The notes: a model not told the origin generated them from the letters alone. 58,627 nt of DNA from Clostridia bacterium (GCA_017430145.1 JAFRNP010000116.1:1-58627); one strand, 5' to 3'. Positions 36,867 to 45,065 are shown, counted from the first letter of the stretch. Numbers and translations: made by a program.

Positions 36867-37610
36867 TTATAAGTATCCTTTATAATTCTCCTGTACCGCC
36901 TCATAACTCTTTATATCCCCGATATCATACCGCGCGCCCGGCATCTCCATGGCGTACACCGGGCTGTGGCGGCACAGCCAGGCGATAAAGCTGCCCGGCG
37001 CGTCCGTGCCGCAGCCGTCCGCGATCGCATCCGGGATCCGTTTCGCGTCTTCGGCGGTATAATAGTAAAAAGCGGGGCAGCACCAGTGGGTCGCCGGCGC
37101 CGGCGATTTTTCGGTCATTTCGAGGACCAGATCGTTTTCGTCCACAACGACCACGCCGCTTTTTTTCAGACGCGCGTCATCCGCTTCATAATACCGCATG
37201 ATGCAGCTTTTGCCTTTTTGCTTTGCATAGTCTGTAAACCGGCACAGACTGAAATCCAGCAGATTGTCGCCCGCCAGCACAAGCAGGTCGCCGGACAGCT
37301 CCAGCGTTTCAACGGCGAACTGCACGTCTTTGACGGCGCCGAGGCGCGTCTCGTTGGAGGAAGTCCCGTCGTCCAGCACCCGCACGGGGTACCCCTGCAG
37401 CCGTTTCTCCCCTGCCCAGCTTTCAAAAACGGACGCAAATTTATGGTTGGAGATCACGATATACTCTTCTATTTCGGCACAGGTACGCATATCTTCCAGC
37501 AGCCAGTCCAAAATCGCTTTGTCCCGCACTTTCAAAAGGGGCTTCGGAAAATTCTCCGTCAGCGGATATAGGCGGGTCGCATAGCCCGCCGCAAGGATCA
37601 GACACCTCAT
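36867..37610 (-). CDS. Sugar-phosphate nucleotidyltransferase
   Basis: A 247-residue NTP-transferase. MRCLILAAGYATRLYPLT holds the signature loop (L-A-A-G-x-x-x-R-x), and FPKPLLKV follows at about 20-27. LVLAGDNLLDF (about 110-120) contains the metal-binding Asp, and the C-terminal DIGDIKSYEAV is typical of RmlA/choline-phosphate cytidylyltransferase relatives. It activates a sugar-1-phosphate or a similar phosphate as an NDP derivative. Its start overlaps the stop of the GHMP kinase by four bases, so the two enzymes probably catalyse consecutive steps: phosphorylation, then nucleotide transfer. Confidence 0.8.
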   Translation of the reverse strand: MRCLILAAGYATRLYPLTENFPKPLLKVRDKAILDWLLEDMRTCAEIEEYIVISNHKFASVFESWAGEKRLQGYPVRVLDDGTSSNETRLGAVKDVQFAVETLELSGDLLVLAGDNLLDFSLCRFTDYAKQKGKSCIMRYYEADDARLKKSGVVVVDENDLVLEMTEKSPAPATHWCCPAFYYYTAEDAKRIPDAIADGCGTDAPGSFIAWLCRHSPVYAMEMPGARYDIGDIKSYEAVQENYKGYL

Positions 37611-38779
37611 ACCTTCACCCCGTCGGCGCTGTGGCAGATATGTACCGAATACTTGTCTTTCAGGTCCGGGAACTGCGCCAGATACCCCGCCGTTACCTTT
37701 TCAACGATCTTTTCTTCAAACGCAGGGTCCACCAGCGCCATGCAGCAGCCCTTGAATCCGGCGCCGGAAAACCTGCCGCCGTACACGCCGTCGGTCTGCG
37801 AAAGCAGCATATACAGAGTCTTAAGTTCATCGGAGCCCGTCTCCCAGTTGACGATGGAGGAATTGCCGCTTTCAAACGAGAGCTTGCCGAAAACGTCCAT
37901 ATCGCCCCGCCGCCAGGCGGCGACGCCCATTTCCACCCGTTCGTATTCCTCAAACCAGTGCTGGGCGCGCTTGCGCCAGTTGTCGGGCAGCCGGTAACGG
38001 TAGGTCTCAAACAGCTCCCGCGGGACGGCGCGCATATACGCCTCTTTGAATTTGCCGTACTGCAGCCCGCCGTACGCGCTGAGCGCATACGCGGCGGCGC
38101 GGCACTCGTCCACGCGCATATTGAATTTGGATCCCGCAAGCGTGCGCTCAATGCCGCTGAAGAACACAAGGATCTCGTACGGCTTCATATTGGGCGCGGT
38201 GGGGATCAGCTCATAGCTGTCATCCAGCGTATCCAGATACAGCAGATGGTCTTTTTTCGCGTAGATCTCGCAGCTCTGATCCAGCTTTCCGCACTGGACG
38301 CCGACATATTCGTTTTCCGCAAGCAATGAAAACTGGATCAGCTCCTGTGCCGTCAGATGGATCCGGTTAACGGCGCAAAGCGCCTGCAGAAACGCGATCA
38401 CCACCGAGGCGGAGGAAGAAAGCCCGCCGATCGGCAGAGAGCCCTCGATCACGCCGCAGATCCCGTAATCAAGATCGTACTTCCTGCCCAGGGCGATCGT
38501 CGCGCCGCGCAGGTAATCCGCCCAGTCCTCGCACTTTTCTTCCGGCACGCTGCGCACATGGAACTGCGCCCGCTTGTCAAACTGCAGCGAGTTCATCTCG
38601 ATCACGCCGTTTTTCTTGATCGAGTATACGATCCGGATCCCCTTGTCCAGCGCCAGCCCCGTGATCTTTCCGTACTGGTGATCGCTGTGGGCGCCGATGG
38701 GGCAGATCCGGTACGGACAGAACGATTCTCCTTCCGGGTAACGCTTATATACTTCGAAAAACCGCTCTTCAGCATTCAT
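37607..38779 (-). CDS. Galacturonokinase-like GHMP kinase (galactokinase family)
   Basis: A 390-residue GHMP kinase. The substrate-contacting motif near 22-38 reads PYRICPIGAHSDHQYG, where true galactokinases have a GRxNLIGEHxDYN-type motif. From memory this is close to plant galacturonokinase (PYRICPLGAHIDHQ). GLSSSAS (119-125) is the ATP loop, and GRFSGAGFKGCC near 343-354 is the third GHMP motif. The NMRVDECRAAA and RAQHWFEEYERV segments also match that subgroup as I recall it. So phosphorylation of D-galacturonate at C1 is likelier than of galactose. ATG 38779 is chosen because GGAAGGTG lies upstream; the earlier ATG at 38830 sits inside a hairpin. The gene overlaps the nucleotidyltransferase. 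Confidence 0.75.
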   Translation of the reverse strand: MNAEERFFEVYKRYPEGESFCPYRICPIGAHSDHQYGKITGLALDKGIRIVYSIKKNGVIEMNSLQFDKRAQFHVRSVPEEKCEDWADYLRGATIALGRKYDLDYGICGVIEGSLPIGGLSSSASVVIAFLQALCAVNRIHLTAQELIQFSLLAENEYVGVQCGKLDQSCEIYAKKDHLLYLDTLDDSYELIPTAPNMKPYEILVFFSGIERTLAGSKFNMRVDECRAAAYALSAYGGLQYGKFKEAYMRAVPRELFETYRYRLPDNWRKRAQHWFEEYERVEMGVAAWRRGDMDVFGKLSFESGNSSIVNWETGSDELKTLYMLLSQTDGVYGGRFSGAGFKGCCMALVDPAFEEKIVEKVTAGYLAQFPDLKDKYSVHICHSADGVKV

Positions 38780-38813
38780 CCGAGTCACCTTCCCGCTTTC
38801 GTTAGTGTATGCA

Positions 38814-38849
38814 AAATACTGCTGTTTCATACAAAAAACAGCAGTATTT
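38814..38849 (-). terminator. Intra-operon hairpin between sugar transferase and GHMP kinase
   Basis: AAATACTGCTGTTT (38814-38827) and AAACAGCAGTATTT (38836-38849) form a perfect 14-bp inverted repeat with an 8-base loop, followed on the minus strand by a short TTTT (counting the last bases of the stem). It lies 20 bases beyond the sugar transferase stop and just upstream of the GHMP kinase ribosome binding site. It probably reduces, rather than fully stops, transcription into the precursor and glycosyltransferase genes. No strong new promoter is evident after it. Confidence 0.6.
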
Positions 38850-38869
38850 CCGGCGGCAGCGCGCCGTTT

Positions 38870-39598
38870 TTATTCGCCGTCGCCTCTGAAAACAGCCAGA
38901 ACCGTTTTCAGTATGATCTTCCAGTCCGTGAACAGACTGCGCTCGGATATATACTTCATATCCAGCGCCATCCACTCGTCAAAGCTCACCTGGTTGCGGT
39001 TAGGCGTGATCTGCCAGTAGCAGGTGAGGCCGGGCGTAACGCTCAGGCGCTTTTTCTGATAATCGTTGTACTGCGCCACCTCTCTGGGCAGAGGGGGACG
39101 CGGCCCCACCAGCTTCATATCCCCTTTGAGGATGTTGACAAGCTGGGGCAGCTCGTCCAGACTGGTCTTGCGGATAAACCGGCCGATCTTCGTGATGCGC
39201 GGATCGTCCTTGATCTTGAACGCAGGGCCGTCCGCCTCGTTCTGGTGCATCAGGGAATCCACCATGCTTTCGGCGTTCACGACCATACTGCGGAACTTAT
39301 AGAATTTGAATTCGCGGCCGTCCTTTCCGACGCGGGTCTGTGTAAAGATCGGGCTGCCGTTGGGGTCGTCCGCGTAGATCGCGATCGCGAGGGCCGCCAT
39401 CAGGGGAGACGCTGCGACCAGCGCCGCGGCGCTGACGACAACGTCCTGCAGCCGGCTGAAAAACGCGTACAGCTTTTCCGACCGCTCCCGGCGTCTCACA
39501 TCCTCCGAAAAATCGACCTTTATGATTTTTTCTTCAACAGTTTTTTGTCCGCCTGTACTGTCGGCATACACCGGAGCAGTCGCAGTGAACATTTCCAT
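38870..39598 (-). CDS. Priming sugar transferase (polyprenyl-phosphate glycosylphosphotransferase)
   Basis: A 242-residue protein of the bacterial sugar transferase family (WcaJ/CpsE/PglC type). One hydrophobic segment lies near 49-73, followed by FTQTRVGKDGREFKFYKFRS, then DELPQLVNILKGDMKLVGPR (the catalytic and phosphate-binding part) and TPGLTCYWQI. It transfers a sugar-1-phosphate to undecaprenyl phosphate on the inner membrane face, the first step of repeat-unit assembly. It is the short form, without the four extra helices of WbaP/WcaJ. Start chosen at ATG 39598, with AAAGGA 8-9 bases upstream; an ATG three codons earlier would overlap that site. Confidence 0.85.
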   Translation of the reverse strand: MEMFTATAPVYADSTGGQKTVEEKIIKVDFSEDVRRRERSEKLYAFFSRLQDVVVSAAALVAASPLMAALAIAIYADDPNGSPIFTQTRVGKDGREFKFYKFRSMVVNAESMVDSLMHQNEADGPAFKIKDDPRITKIGRFIRKTSLDELPQLVNILKGDMKLVGPRPPLPREVAQYNDYQKKRLSVTPGLTCYWQITPNRNQVSFDEWMALDMKYISERSLFTDWKIILKTVLAVFRGDGE

Positions 39599-39699
39599 CT
39601 GGCTCATCCTTTCCGTTCTGACATCCTGCCTGCCGGAAGGCAGCGCATACGTTTTATCCGGGGCGCCGGGACCTTCCCCGATCCCGTTCCCGCAAACTG

Positions 39700-41280
39700 T
39701 CAGTTGAGGTCGGCGTCGGTGACGGCCTCTCCGGCAAGCACCTTCTTCAGAAGGATCTGCGCCTTGTCGACCGAAACCTCGCTCTGGTACATGACATACA
39801 GATTCTGCTGGGGCATGGAATACGTGACGTCAAACCCGCCGCGGCCGGTGACGGCATAGGAGTGGACGGTCCACTTCGCGTTGTCGGTGAGCTGCCGCTT
39901 GACGAGCCGGGAGATCTCTTCCACCGGGACGTTGGTCACGAACATGCCGTTGAGGCTGTCCATAATGGACGCGTAGTTGGTCAGGACCGTCGTCGCCGAC
40001 ATTTTATCGATGACGGCGGAGATGATCTTCATCTGGTTTTTACCGCGGTCGTTGTCGCCGCCGGAAAGCGCGTAACGCTCCCGGGCGAAGCCCAGCGCCG
40101 CGGCGCCGTCGAGGTCATTGTTCCCCTCGTGGATCTGGTACCCGCCGTGCTTCGTGGTAAAAGCAACGTCGGAATACACGGTGACGCCGCCGATGGCGTC
40201 GATCAGCTTTTCAAAGCCGGTGAAATTGATCTGCGCGTAATAGTCGACGCCCACGCCGTAAAGATGCTCCAGCGTGCCGATCGAACATTTGATGCCGTAA
40301 ACGCCGGCATGGGTCAGTTTGTCATACGCATCGCCGCTGACGGTGGTCTGTACGTAGTAGTCACGGGGTGTGTTGACCATCATGACCTGGTGAGTATCCA
40401 GATTCACCGCGACAAGGATGTTGACGTCGCTGCGGCTGGTCGTCAGGCGTTCGTTGCGCGTGTCGGAGCCGCTCAGATAGATCAGATACGCCTCGTCGCT
40501 CTTTTCAAAATCCTTGTTCTTTTCCGCCTGGGTATCCTCCGGCACGGTCGGATCGCTGTCCAGCATGAACTCGTAGATCTGACGGGTCCGGTCTTCAAAA
40601 TCGTCGTATTCGCTCTCTTCAAGCAGCGCCGCCATGGCGACGCTGATGACGATGGCGTCCATATCCCCGTCGTAAAGCGCCTTGACAAGCTCCGTGTTGC
40701 TCTGGTAGACCTCGCTCCTGAGCTGCTGCCCGGCAGCCTCCTCCACGTTTTGCATGAGAAGCGCCGTATCCGTCTGGTTCTGCGCGGAGACGCCGAACCG
40801 GAGATCGGTCATGGCAGGCAGCGTGCTGTGGGGACTTTCTTTCAGTACGTACACGCCGAAAGCCTCAGACTGGACGTCCGACGGCTGCGTCACGTTTTTC
40901 AGGGACGCGTTGAGGACCCCGATCGCCCAGCAGCCGACGATACAGCCGATCACGATCAGAACGGAGATCACGATTCCCGCGATATTTAAGCCGGACATTC
41001 TTCTGTGCCTGCCGGAACGCTTTTTGACAAGGAAAAAGCAGAGCGTAAACACCAGCATCAGCACAAAGCCGGCGGCAACAAGCCCCAAAAGCAGATTCGG
41101 CAGCATGTTCAGGCGCAGGATCGCAATGAACGCGGCGGCCTCCGCCAAAAACTGCACCGCCCAGACGATCCAGAGGATCACGGTGACCTTGTTCGATCCG
41201 TGCCGCCGGGAGCTGTGATGCTGCGAAGGCGTATCGGCGGCGCTTCCGCCGACCGCCGGGGTGTTGTCATATTCACTCAT
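39700..41280 (-). CDS. LytR-CpsA-Psr (LCP) family glycan ligase
   Basis: A 526-residue membrane protein. Three hydrophobic segments at about 31-52, 58-85 and 101-125 anchor it; most LCP proteins have only one. The extracellular part has a variable domain at 130-265 and then the LCP domain: SRSDVNILVAVNLDTHQVMM, TPRDYYV, YYAQINFTGFEKLIDAIGGV and GFARERYALSGGDNDRGKNQ, the last containing the conserved Arg residues that bind the lipid pyrophosphate. It should attach the finished capsule polymer to peptidoglycan. GGAAGGTG stands 7 bases before the ATG and overlaps the end of cpsB. Confidence 0.85.
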   Translation of the reverse strand: MSEYDNTPAVGGSAADTPSQHHSSRRHGSNKVTVILWIVWAVQFLAEAAAFIAILRLNMLPNLLLGLVAAGFVLMLVFTLCFFLVKKRSGRHRRMSGLNIAGIVISVLIVIGCIVGCWAIGVLNASLKNVTQPSDVQSEAFGVYVLKESPHSTLPAMTDLRFGVSAQNQTDTALLMQNVEEAAGQQLRSEVYQSNTELVKALYDGDMDAIVISVAMAALLEESEYDDFEDRTRQIYEFMLDSDPTVPEDTQAEKNKDFEKSDEAYLIYLSGSDTRNERLTTSRSDVNILVAVNLDTHQVMMVNTPRDYYVQTTVSGDAYDKLTHAGVYGIKCSIGTLEHLYGVGVDYYAQINFTGFEKLIDAIGGVTVYSDVAFTTKHGGYQIHEGNNDLDGAAALGFARERYALSGGDNDRGKNQMKIISAVIDKMSATTVLTNYASIMDSLNGMFVTNVPVEEISRLVKRQLTDNAKWTVHSYAVTGRGGFDVTYSMPQQNLYVMYQSEVSVDKAQILLKKVLAGEAVTDADLN

Positions 41281-41282
41281 AG

Positions 41283-41984
41283 TTATTCACCTTCCAATAT
41301 CTCTTCACCGAGGGCGTCGATCTCTTCAAGCACCGCCGCGCCGCATTTGGCGGCGATCACGGCGCGCCCCTCGGCAAGATTCTGGGGACGCGACTCCAGA
41401 TTGTGGCAGTCGGAGCCCAGAAGATGTGCCTGCCCGTTTTTGAAAAGCTTCAACGGGATCTTGCGCGTTCTGCGGTCCAGAAGACATTCCGCGTTGATCT
41501 GCACGCAGACAGGCATCTCCAGCAGCGCAGGGATGATCCCCTTGTCCGTCTGGAACTGATAGAACCGCTCAAGGTGCGCGATGCACACCTCCATATCCTG
41601 CAATATCCGCTCCACCTCGTCCAGATCCCGTCCGGACCAGGCGCGGAACGGCATTTCGATCAGCATCATCCCGGTATCGCCGATGGTGAGACGGTCGATC
41701 CCTTCCGCACGGCTGATCCCCGGAAAGAACGCGACCTCTGCGCCGGGAATGATCCGGATGCCCGCAGCCTCAGCCAGCGGGAGCGTCGCTTCATACGCCG
41801 CTTTGCGCCGCTCCAGGAATCCGGAGATACGCATACTGTCCGCGTAGAAATGGGGGGTGGCGACCACGGTCCCGATCCCCTGCCGGCGGGAGACGTTCAG
41901 CATCTCGCGGGTCATATCCGGATTTTTGCTGCCGTCGTCGATCCCCGGGAGGATGTGGCAGTGAAAATCGATACAGTTCGCCAT
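41283..41984 (-). CDS. cpsB: CpsB/YwqE-type tyrosine-protein phosphatase (PHP)
   Basis: A 233-residue PHP-fold metallophosphatase. DFHCHILPGIDDGS (6-19) provides the first metal ligands, TPHF and the middle GAEVAFFPG segment provide more, and LLGSDCHNLESRPQ (about 190-203) closes the active site. These ligands match the CpsB/YwqE family, which removes phosphate from the tyrosine cluster of the partner BY-kinase and so resets capsule export. It begins 6 bases after the kinase stop; the ribosome binding site is weak, suggesting coupling to the kinase. Confidence 0.85.
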   Translation of the reverse strand: MANCIDFHCHILPGIDDGSKNPDMTREMLNVSRRQGIGTVVATPHFYADSMRISGFLERRKAAYEATLPLAEAAGIRIIPGAEVAFFPGISRAEGIDRLTIGDTGMMLIEMPFRAWSGRDLDEVERILQDMEVCIAHLERFYQFQTDKGIIPALLEMPVCVQINAECLLDRRTRKIPLKLFKNGQAHLLGSDCHNLESRPQNLAEGRAVIAAKCGAAVLEEIDALGEEILEGE

Positions 41985-41989
41985 TTCCG

Positions 41990-42778
41990 TCAGATGGTCT
42001 CAAAATCGTTGGACGACCTGGAGCCGCCGGAAGACGAAGAGGACCGGTTCTGGTGCGCGTGCGCATAGCCGTAAGAATAGGAATAATGGCTTTTATATTT
42101 GGTAACTTTTTCGTTGGCAACGCCGTTGAATACGAACCCGAGGACCTTCGCCTCCGAAAAGCTGAGCTTCTGCAGCGTCTCGGAAACGCTCTCCTGGGTA
42201 GCGACGCCCTGCTTGCAGACGATGACCACGCCCGATACGATCTTGGCAAGGATCGCGGCGTCGGACACGGTGGTAACGGGCGGCGTGTCGATAATGATAT
42301 ATTCGTAGTGGTTTGAAAGGGCGTCCAGGATCTGCCGCATCCGCTCGGAGCCGAGCAGCTCGGTGGGGTTCGGCGGGATCGTGCCGGCGGCAAGGAAATC
42401 CAGTCCGGTCGGCAGGTGCTGGATCGCGTCGGTCAGTTTGTTGATGCCGATCATCACATCCGTGATGCCGGGCTGGTTTTTCACCTTCAGCTTGCTGGCG
42501 TCGGTAGGCAGACGCAGGTCGCAGTCGATCAGGATCACCCGGGAATGGTTCTGCGCAAAGGCAATGCCGAGATTGACCGCCGTGGTGCTTTTGCCTTCGC
42601 CCTGCATGGACGAAGTGATCAGCACCGTTTTTCCTTTGTCCTCGGTGGTTGAAAAGATCAGGTTCGTACGCAGCAGCTTATACGCCTCCTGCACCGCAAA
42701 GGGAGAATCCTCGGAGAGCAAAAACTGCTGTTTTCTTCTGCTGCCGGTCTGTCTTGTCGTCTTTTTTGTCTTGCTCAT
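41990..42778 (-). CDS. cpsD: CpsD/CapB-type bacterial tyrosine kinase
   Basis: A 262-residue BY-kinase. The Walker A loop SSMQGEGKST (56-65), Walker A' LIDCDLRLP (83-91) and Walker B IIIDTPP (about 156-162) are intact. The C-terminus has the tyrosine cluster YKSHYSYSYGYAHAH that is expected to be autophosphorylated, followed by a Ser-rich end. It works with the CpsC adaptor at the membrane to control polymer length and export, and is reset by CpsB. Its ATG overlaps the cpsC stop by four bases and GGAGG lies upstream. Confidence 0.9.
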   Translation of the reverse strand: MSKTKKTTRQTGSRRKQQFLLSEDSPFAVQEAYKLLRTNLIFSTTEDKGKTVLITSSMQGEGKSTTAVNLGIAFAQNHSRVILIDCDLRLPTDASKLKVKNQPGITDVMIGINKLTDAIQHLPTGLDFLAAGTIPPNPTELLGSERMRQILDALSNHYEYIIIDTPPVTTVSDAAILAKIVSGVVIVCKQGVATQESVSETLQKLSFSEAKVLGFVFNGVANEKVTKYKSHYSYSYGYAHAHQNRSSSSSGGSRSSNDFETI

Positions 42779-43614
42779 TTCTTTGCCTCCGTTTTCGACT
42801 TGTCGCGCTGCGCGGCGCTCTGTCTGGATTTCGCCTTTTTATGGGCGTTGGCATAGGCGTAGGAGGTGTATCCGTAGGTATAGCCCTTGGCGTCCTCTTT
42901 GATCGCCTCCGAAATGTCGGGGATGGAAACCAGGACCGGCAGACCGAAATGCTCGAAATCGGCAGCGGTTTTGAGGGTGGTATCCTGCAGCTTGATCAGG
43001 ATAAAGATCCCCGTGCTGAGGACCGCCCCGAGCAGCAGGCCGAGAGCGGCGTTGCGGGTGTAATTCGGCGAATAGCGCGAGGTCGGCACCTTGGCGCGGT
43101 CAACGATCTTCACCGAGCTGCCCTCGATGATGTCAGGCAGCTGCTGGGGCGCGATGTTCGCGATGGAGTTGGCGATACGCGCAGCCGTTTCGGCGTTGGC
43201 GTCCTTGACGTACACCATAAAGACCTCGGTGTCGTTCACGGGAGAAGTCGTGATATTGGAGATCAGGGACGAGACGGAACGGTCCTGCACCCCGGCGTCC
43301 TCCACCACACGGTCCATAAAGGCGTCGCTTTTGATGATCGCGGCATAGGTGTTGACCAGATGCGTGGAAGCGTTCAGGTCGCCCTGCGTGATGCTGGCCG
43401 TCGCCTCTTTGTTGGCGGTGTTGTTGACGTAGAGCGTAATATGGGCACGGTACATCGGCGTCACAAGGAAATACGTGCCGATATAGGTCAGCGCGCCGGC
43501 AAGAACTGCCACAAGGATAATATGGACAAGATGTTTCAGCAGATAGCTGACGATTTCCCCCAGATCAACGGTGATCGTATCACTGTCGCCGGATTTGCTG
43601 ATAATACTGCTCAA
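42775..43614 (-). CDS. cpsC: CpsC/Wzz-type chain-length regulator and kinase adaptor
   Basis: A 279-residue protein with the Wzz layout. A cytoplasmic start is followed by membrane helix 1 (about 22-45, HIILVAVLAGALTYIGTYFL), an extracellular domain with the YRAHITLYVNN start, and helix 2 at about 195-218 before a cytoplasmic tail. It recruits and activates the BY-kinase. The tail contains a Tyr-rich stretch, YTYGYTSYAYANAH, close to that of CpsD. I place the start at TTG 43614: GGGAGG is 7 bases upstream and residue numbering then fits the family. A longer frame to 43788 would include an Arg/Phe-rich leader that is really 5' untranslated sequence. It is the first gene of the capsule operon. 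Confidence 0.85.
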   Translation of the reverse strand: MSSIISKSGDSDTITVDLGEIVSYLLKHLVHIILVAVLAGALTYIGTYFLVTPMYRAHITLYVNNTANKEATASITQGDLNASTHLVNTYAAIIKSDAFMDRVVEDAGVQDRSVSSLISNITTSPVNDTEVFMVYVKDANAETAARIANSIANIAPQQLPDIIEGSSVKIVDRAKVPTSRYSPNYTRNAALGLLLGAVLSTGIFILIKLQDTTLKTAADFEHFGLPVLVSIPDISEAIKEDAKGYTYGYTSYAYANAHKKAKSRQSAAQRDKSKTEAKK

Positions 43615-43651
43615 TGAACTTCCTCCCACGCATACGGCAACAACGACCGGA

Positions 43652-43672
43652 TTTCCGCAAAAACTGCGGAAA
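43652..43672. other. Hairpin in the capsule operon leader
   Basis: TTTCCGCA (43652-43659) and TGCGGAAA (43665-43672) form an 8-bp stem with a 5-base loop, within the predicted 105-base leader of cpsC. No T tract follows on the minus strand. It could be part of an attenuator or a transcript-stabilising structure. Confidence 0.35.
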
Positions 43673-43726
43673 CGAAGGCGCCGTACGACGTTTTTCTGTA
43701 AAAAGCATTCGGCAAAAGCCCTACTA

Positions 43727-43755
43727 AATTTACCATATAAATGCCTTTTTGTCAA
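43727..43755 (-). promoter_or_regulatory. Promoter of the capsule operon
   Basis: Minus-strand TTGACA (43750-43755), a 17-base spacer and TAAATT (43727-43732). The -35 is perfect, the -10 four of six. It is back-to-back with the promoter of the Fe-S operon; the two -35 elements lie 26 bases apart, so regulator binding could affect both. Confidence 0.6.
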
Positions 43756-43781
43756 CCTCTTTTTTCTTCCAGCTTTTCTGC

Positions 43782-43810
43782 TTGACAAACGCTTTCGGGT
43801 ATGCTATGAT
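43782..43810 (+). promoter_or_regulatory. Promoter of the Fe-S operon
   Basis: TTGACA (43782-43787), exactly 17 bases, TATGAT (43805-43810). This is a near-consensus sigma-A promoter. Transcription would start near 43817, inside the inverted repeat that follows. Confidence 0.8.
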
Positions 43811-43814
43811 TGAT

Positions 43815-43837
43815 TTACCCTCCATTGCAGGGGGTAA
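43815..43837. promoter_or_regulatory. Inverted repeat over the start site of the Fe-S operon (candidate Rrf2/IscR operator)
   Basis: TTACCC (43815-43820) and GGGTAA (43832-43837) are centred on 43826, directly after the -10 and over the predicted transcription start. A dyad in this place suits a repressor. The operon's last gene encodes an IscR-like Rrf2 protein, the natural candidate. The sequence does not match a site I know with certainty, so the assignment is inferred from position and symmetry. Confidence 0.4.
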
Positions 43838-43864
43838 GTTTTGCACAAAAAGGAGCGGATACTT

Positions 43865-45055
43865 TTGACAATATACGCAGATAACGCAGCAACGACACGG
43901 CTCAGCGACGCCGCCCTGCAGGCGATGATCCCGTTTCTGACCGACAACTACGGCAACCCCTCCAGCCTGCATTCCGTGGGCCAGCGGGCAAACGAGGCGC
44001 TGACCGCCGCCAGGGAGTCCGTCGCCGGATCCCTGGGCGCCCAGCCGCGGGAGATCACCTTTACCTCCGGCGGCAGCGAAGCGGACAACCAGGCGATCAT
44101 GACCGCCGCCGCGCTCGGCGCAAAAAAAGGGAAAAAACATATCGTTTCCACCGCTTTTGAGCACCACGCGGTCCTGCATACGCTGAACAAACTTCAGAAA
44201 CAGGGGTACGAGATCACGCTGCTGGACGTTCACGAAAACGGCATGGTCACGCCCGAACAGGTCGCCGAAGCTATCCGGGAGGATACCTGCCTCGTCACGG
44301 TCATGACGGCGAACAACGAGATCGGCACGATCCAGCCGATCAAAGAGATCGCCGCCGTTTGCCGGGAGAAAAAAGTCCTGTGCCATACGGACGCCGTTCA
44401 GGCTGTGGGGCACATCCCGGTGGACGTGAAGGACCTTGGCGTCGACATGCTCTCCCTTTCGGGCCATAAATTCCACGGTCCCAAGGGCGTGGGCGCGCTG
44501 TACTGCCGGCGCGGTATCCTGCTTTCCTCCCTGATCGAGGGCGGCGCGCAGGAGCGCGGCAAGCGTGCGGGCACCGAAAACATCGCCGGGATCGTCGGCA
44601 TGGCGGCGGCGCTGGAAGAGAGCGTGCGCAACCTTGCGGACAACATGGCAAAAATGCAGCGCGTCCGCGACCGCCTGATCGAAGGCCTCGGCGAGATCGA
44701 ACACAGCGTCCTCAACGGCGACCGGGCCCAAAGACTTCCCGGCAACGTCAATTACTGTTTTGAAGGCATCGAGGGCGAATCCATTTTGCTGCTGCTGGAC
44801 GACAAGGGCGTATGCGCCTCCTCCGGCTCCGCGTGCACCTCCGGTTCGCTGGACCCGAGCCACGTGCTGCTTGCCATCGGCCGCCCGCACGAGATCGCCC
44901 ACGGCTCGCTGAGACTCTCCATCGATGAGACCATGACGCTCAACGACGCGGACTATATCATTCGATCGGTAAAAGAAACGGTGGCGCTGCTGCGCGGCAT
45001 GTCCCCGGTCTGGCGCGACCTTGTCAGCGGCAAAAAAGAATTTATTACAAAGTGA
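43865..45055 (+). CDS. iscS: Cysteine desulfurase (IscS/NifS-like)
   Basis: A 396-residue PLP enzyme that takes sulfur from cysteine and hands it to the scaffold NifU/IscU and to MnmA. It opens [11 protein letters not shown] as usual for the family. [13 protein letters not shown] holds phosphate-contacting residues, [14 protein letters not shown] (about 197-210) holds the PLP lysine, and the loop with the persulfide cysteine reads [10 protein letters not shown] (about 319-328). The start is TTG at 43865, 9 bases after AAGGAG; an in-frame TTG at 43841 comes before that site and is unlikely. It is the first gene of the operon. Confidence 0.9.
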   Translation: MTIYADNAATTRLSDAALQAMIPFLTDNYGNPSSLHSVGQRANEALTAARESVAGSLGAQPREITFTSGGSEADNQAIMTAAALGAKKGKKHIVSTAFEHHAVLHTLNKLQKQGYEITLLDVHENGMVTPEQVAEAIREDTCLVTVMTANNEIGTIQPIKEIAAVCREKKVLCHTDAVQAVGHIPVDVKDLGVDMLSLSGHKFHGPKGVGALYCRRGILLSSLIEGGAQERGKRAGTENIAGIVGMAAALEESVRNLADNMAKMQRVRDRLIEGLGEIEHSVLNGDRAQRLPGNVNYCFEGIEGESILLLLDDKGVCASSGSACTSGSLDPSHVLLAIGRPHEIAHGSLRLSIDETMTLNDADYIIRSVKETVALLRGMSPVWRDLVSGKKEFITK

Positions 45056-45065
45056 GGGAACCAAC

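Noticed and set aside
37607-38779. Plain galactokinase for galactose use
   Set aside because: The substrate motif differs from galactokinase and no galT, galE or galactose transporter lies nearby; the neighbours all concern uronic acids and NDP-sugars.
38780-38830. Earlier ATG for the GHMP kinase
   Set aside because: It lies in the loop of the hairpin at 38814-38849 and has no ribosome binding site.
43615-43788. N-terminal extension of CpsC by 58 residues
   Set aside because: The extension is basic and unlike the family, runs through the leader hairpin and promoter, and TTG 43614 has a strong GGGAGG.
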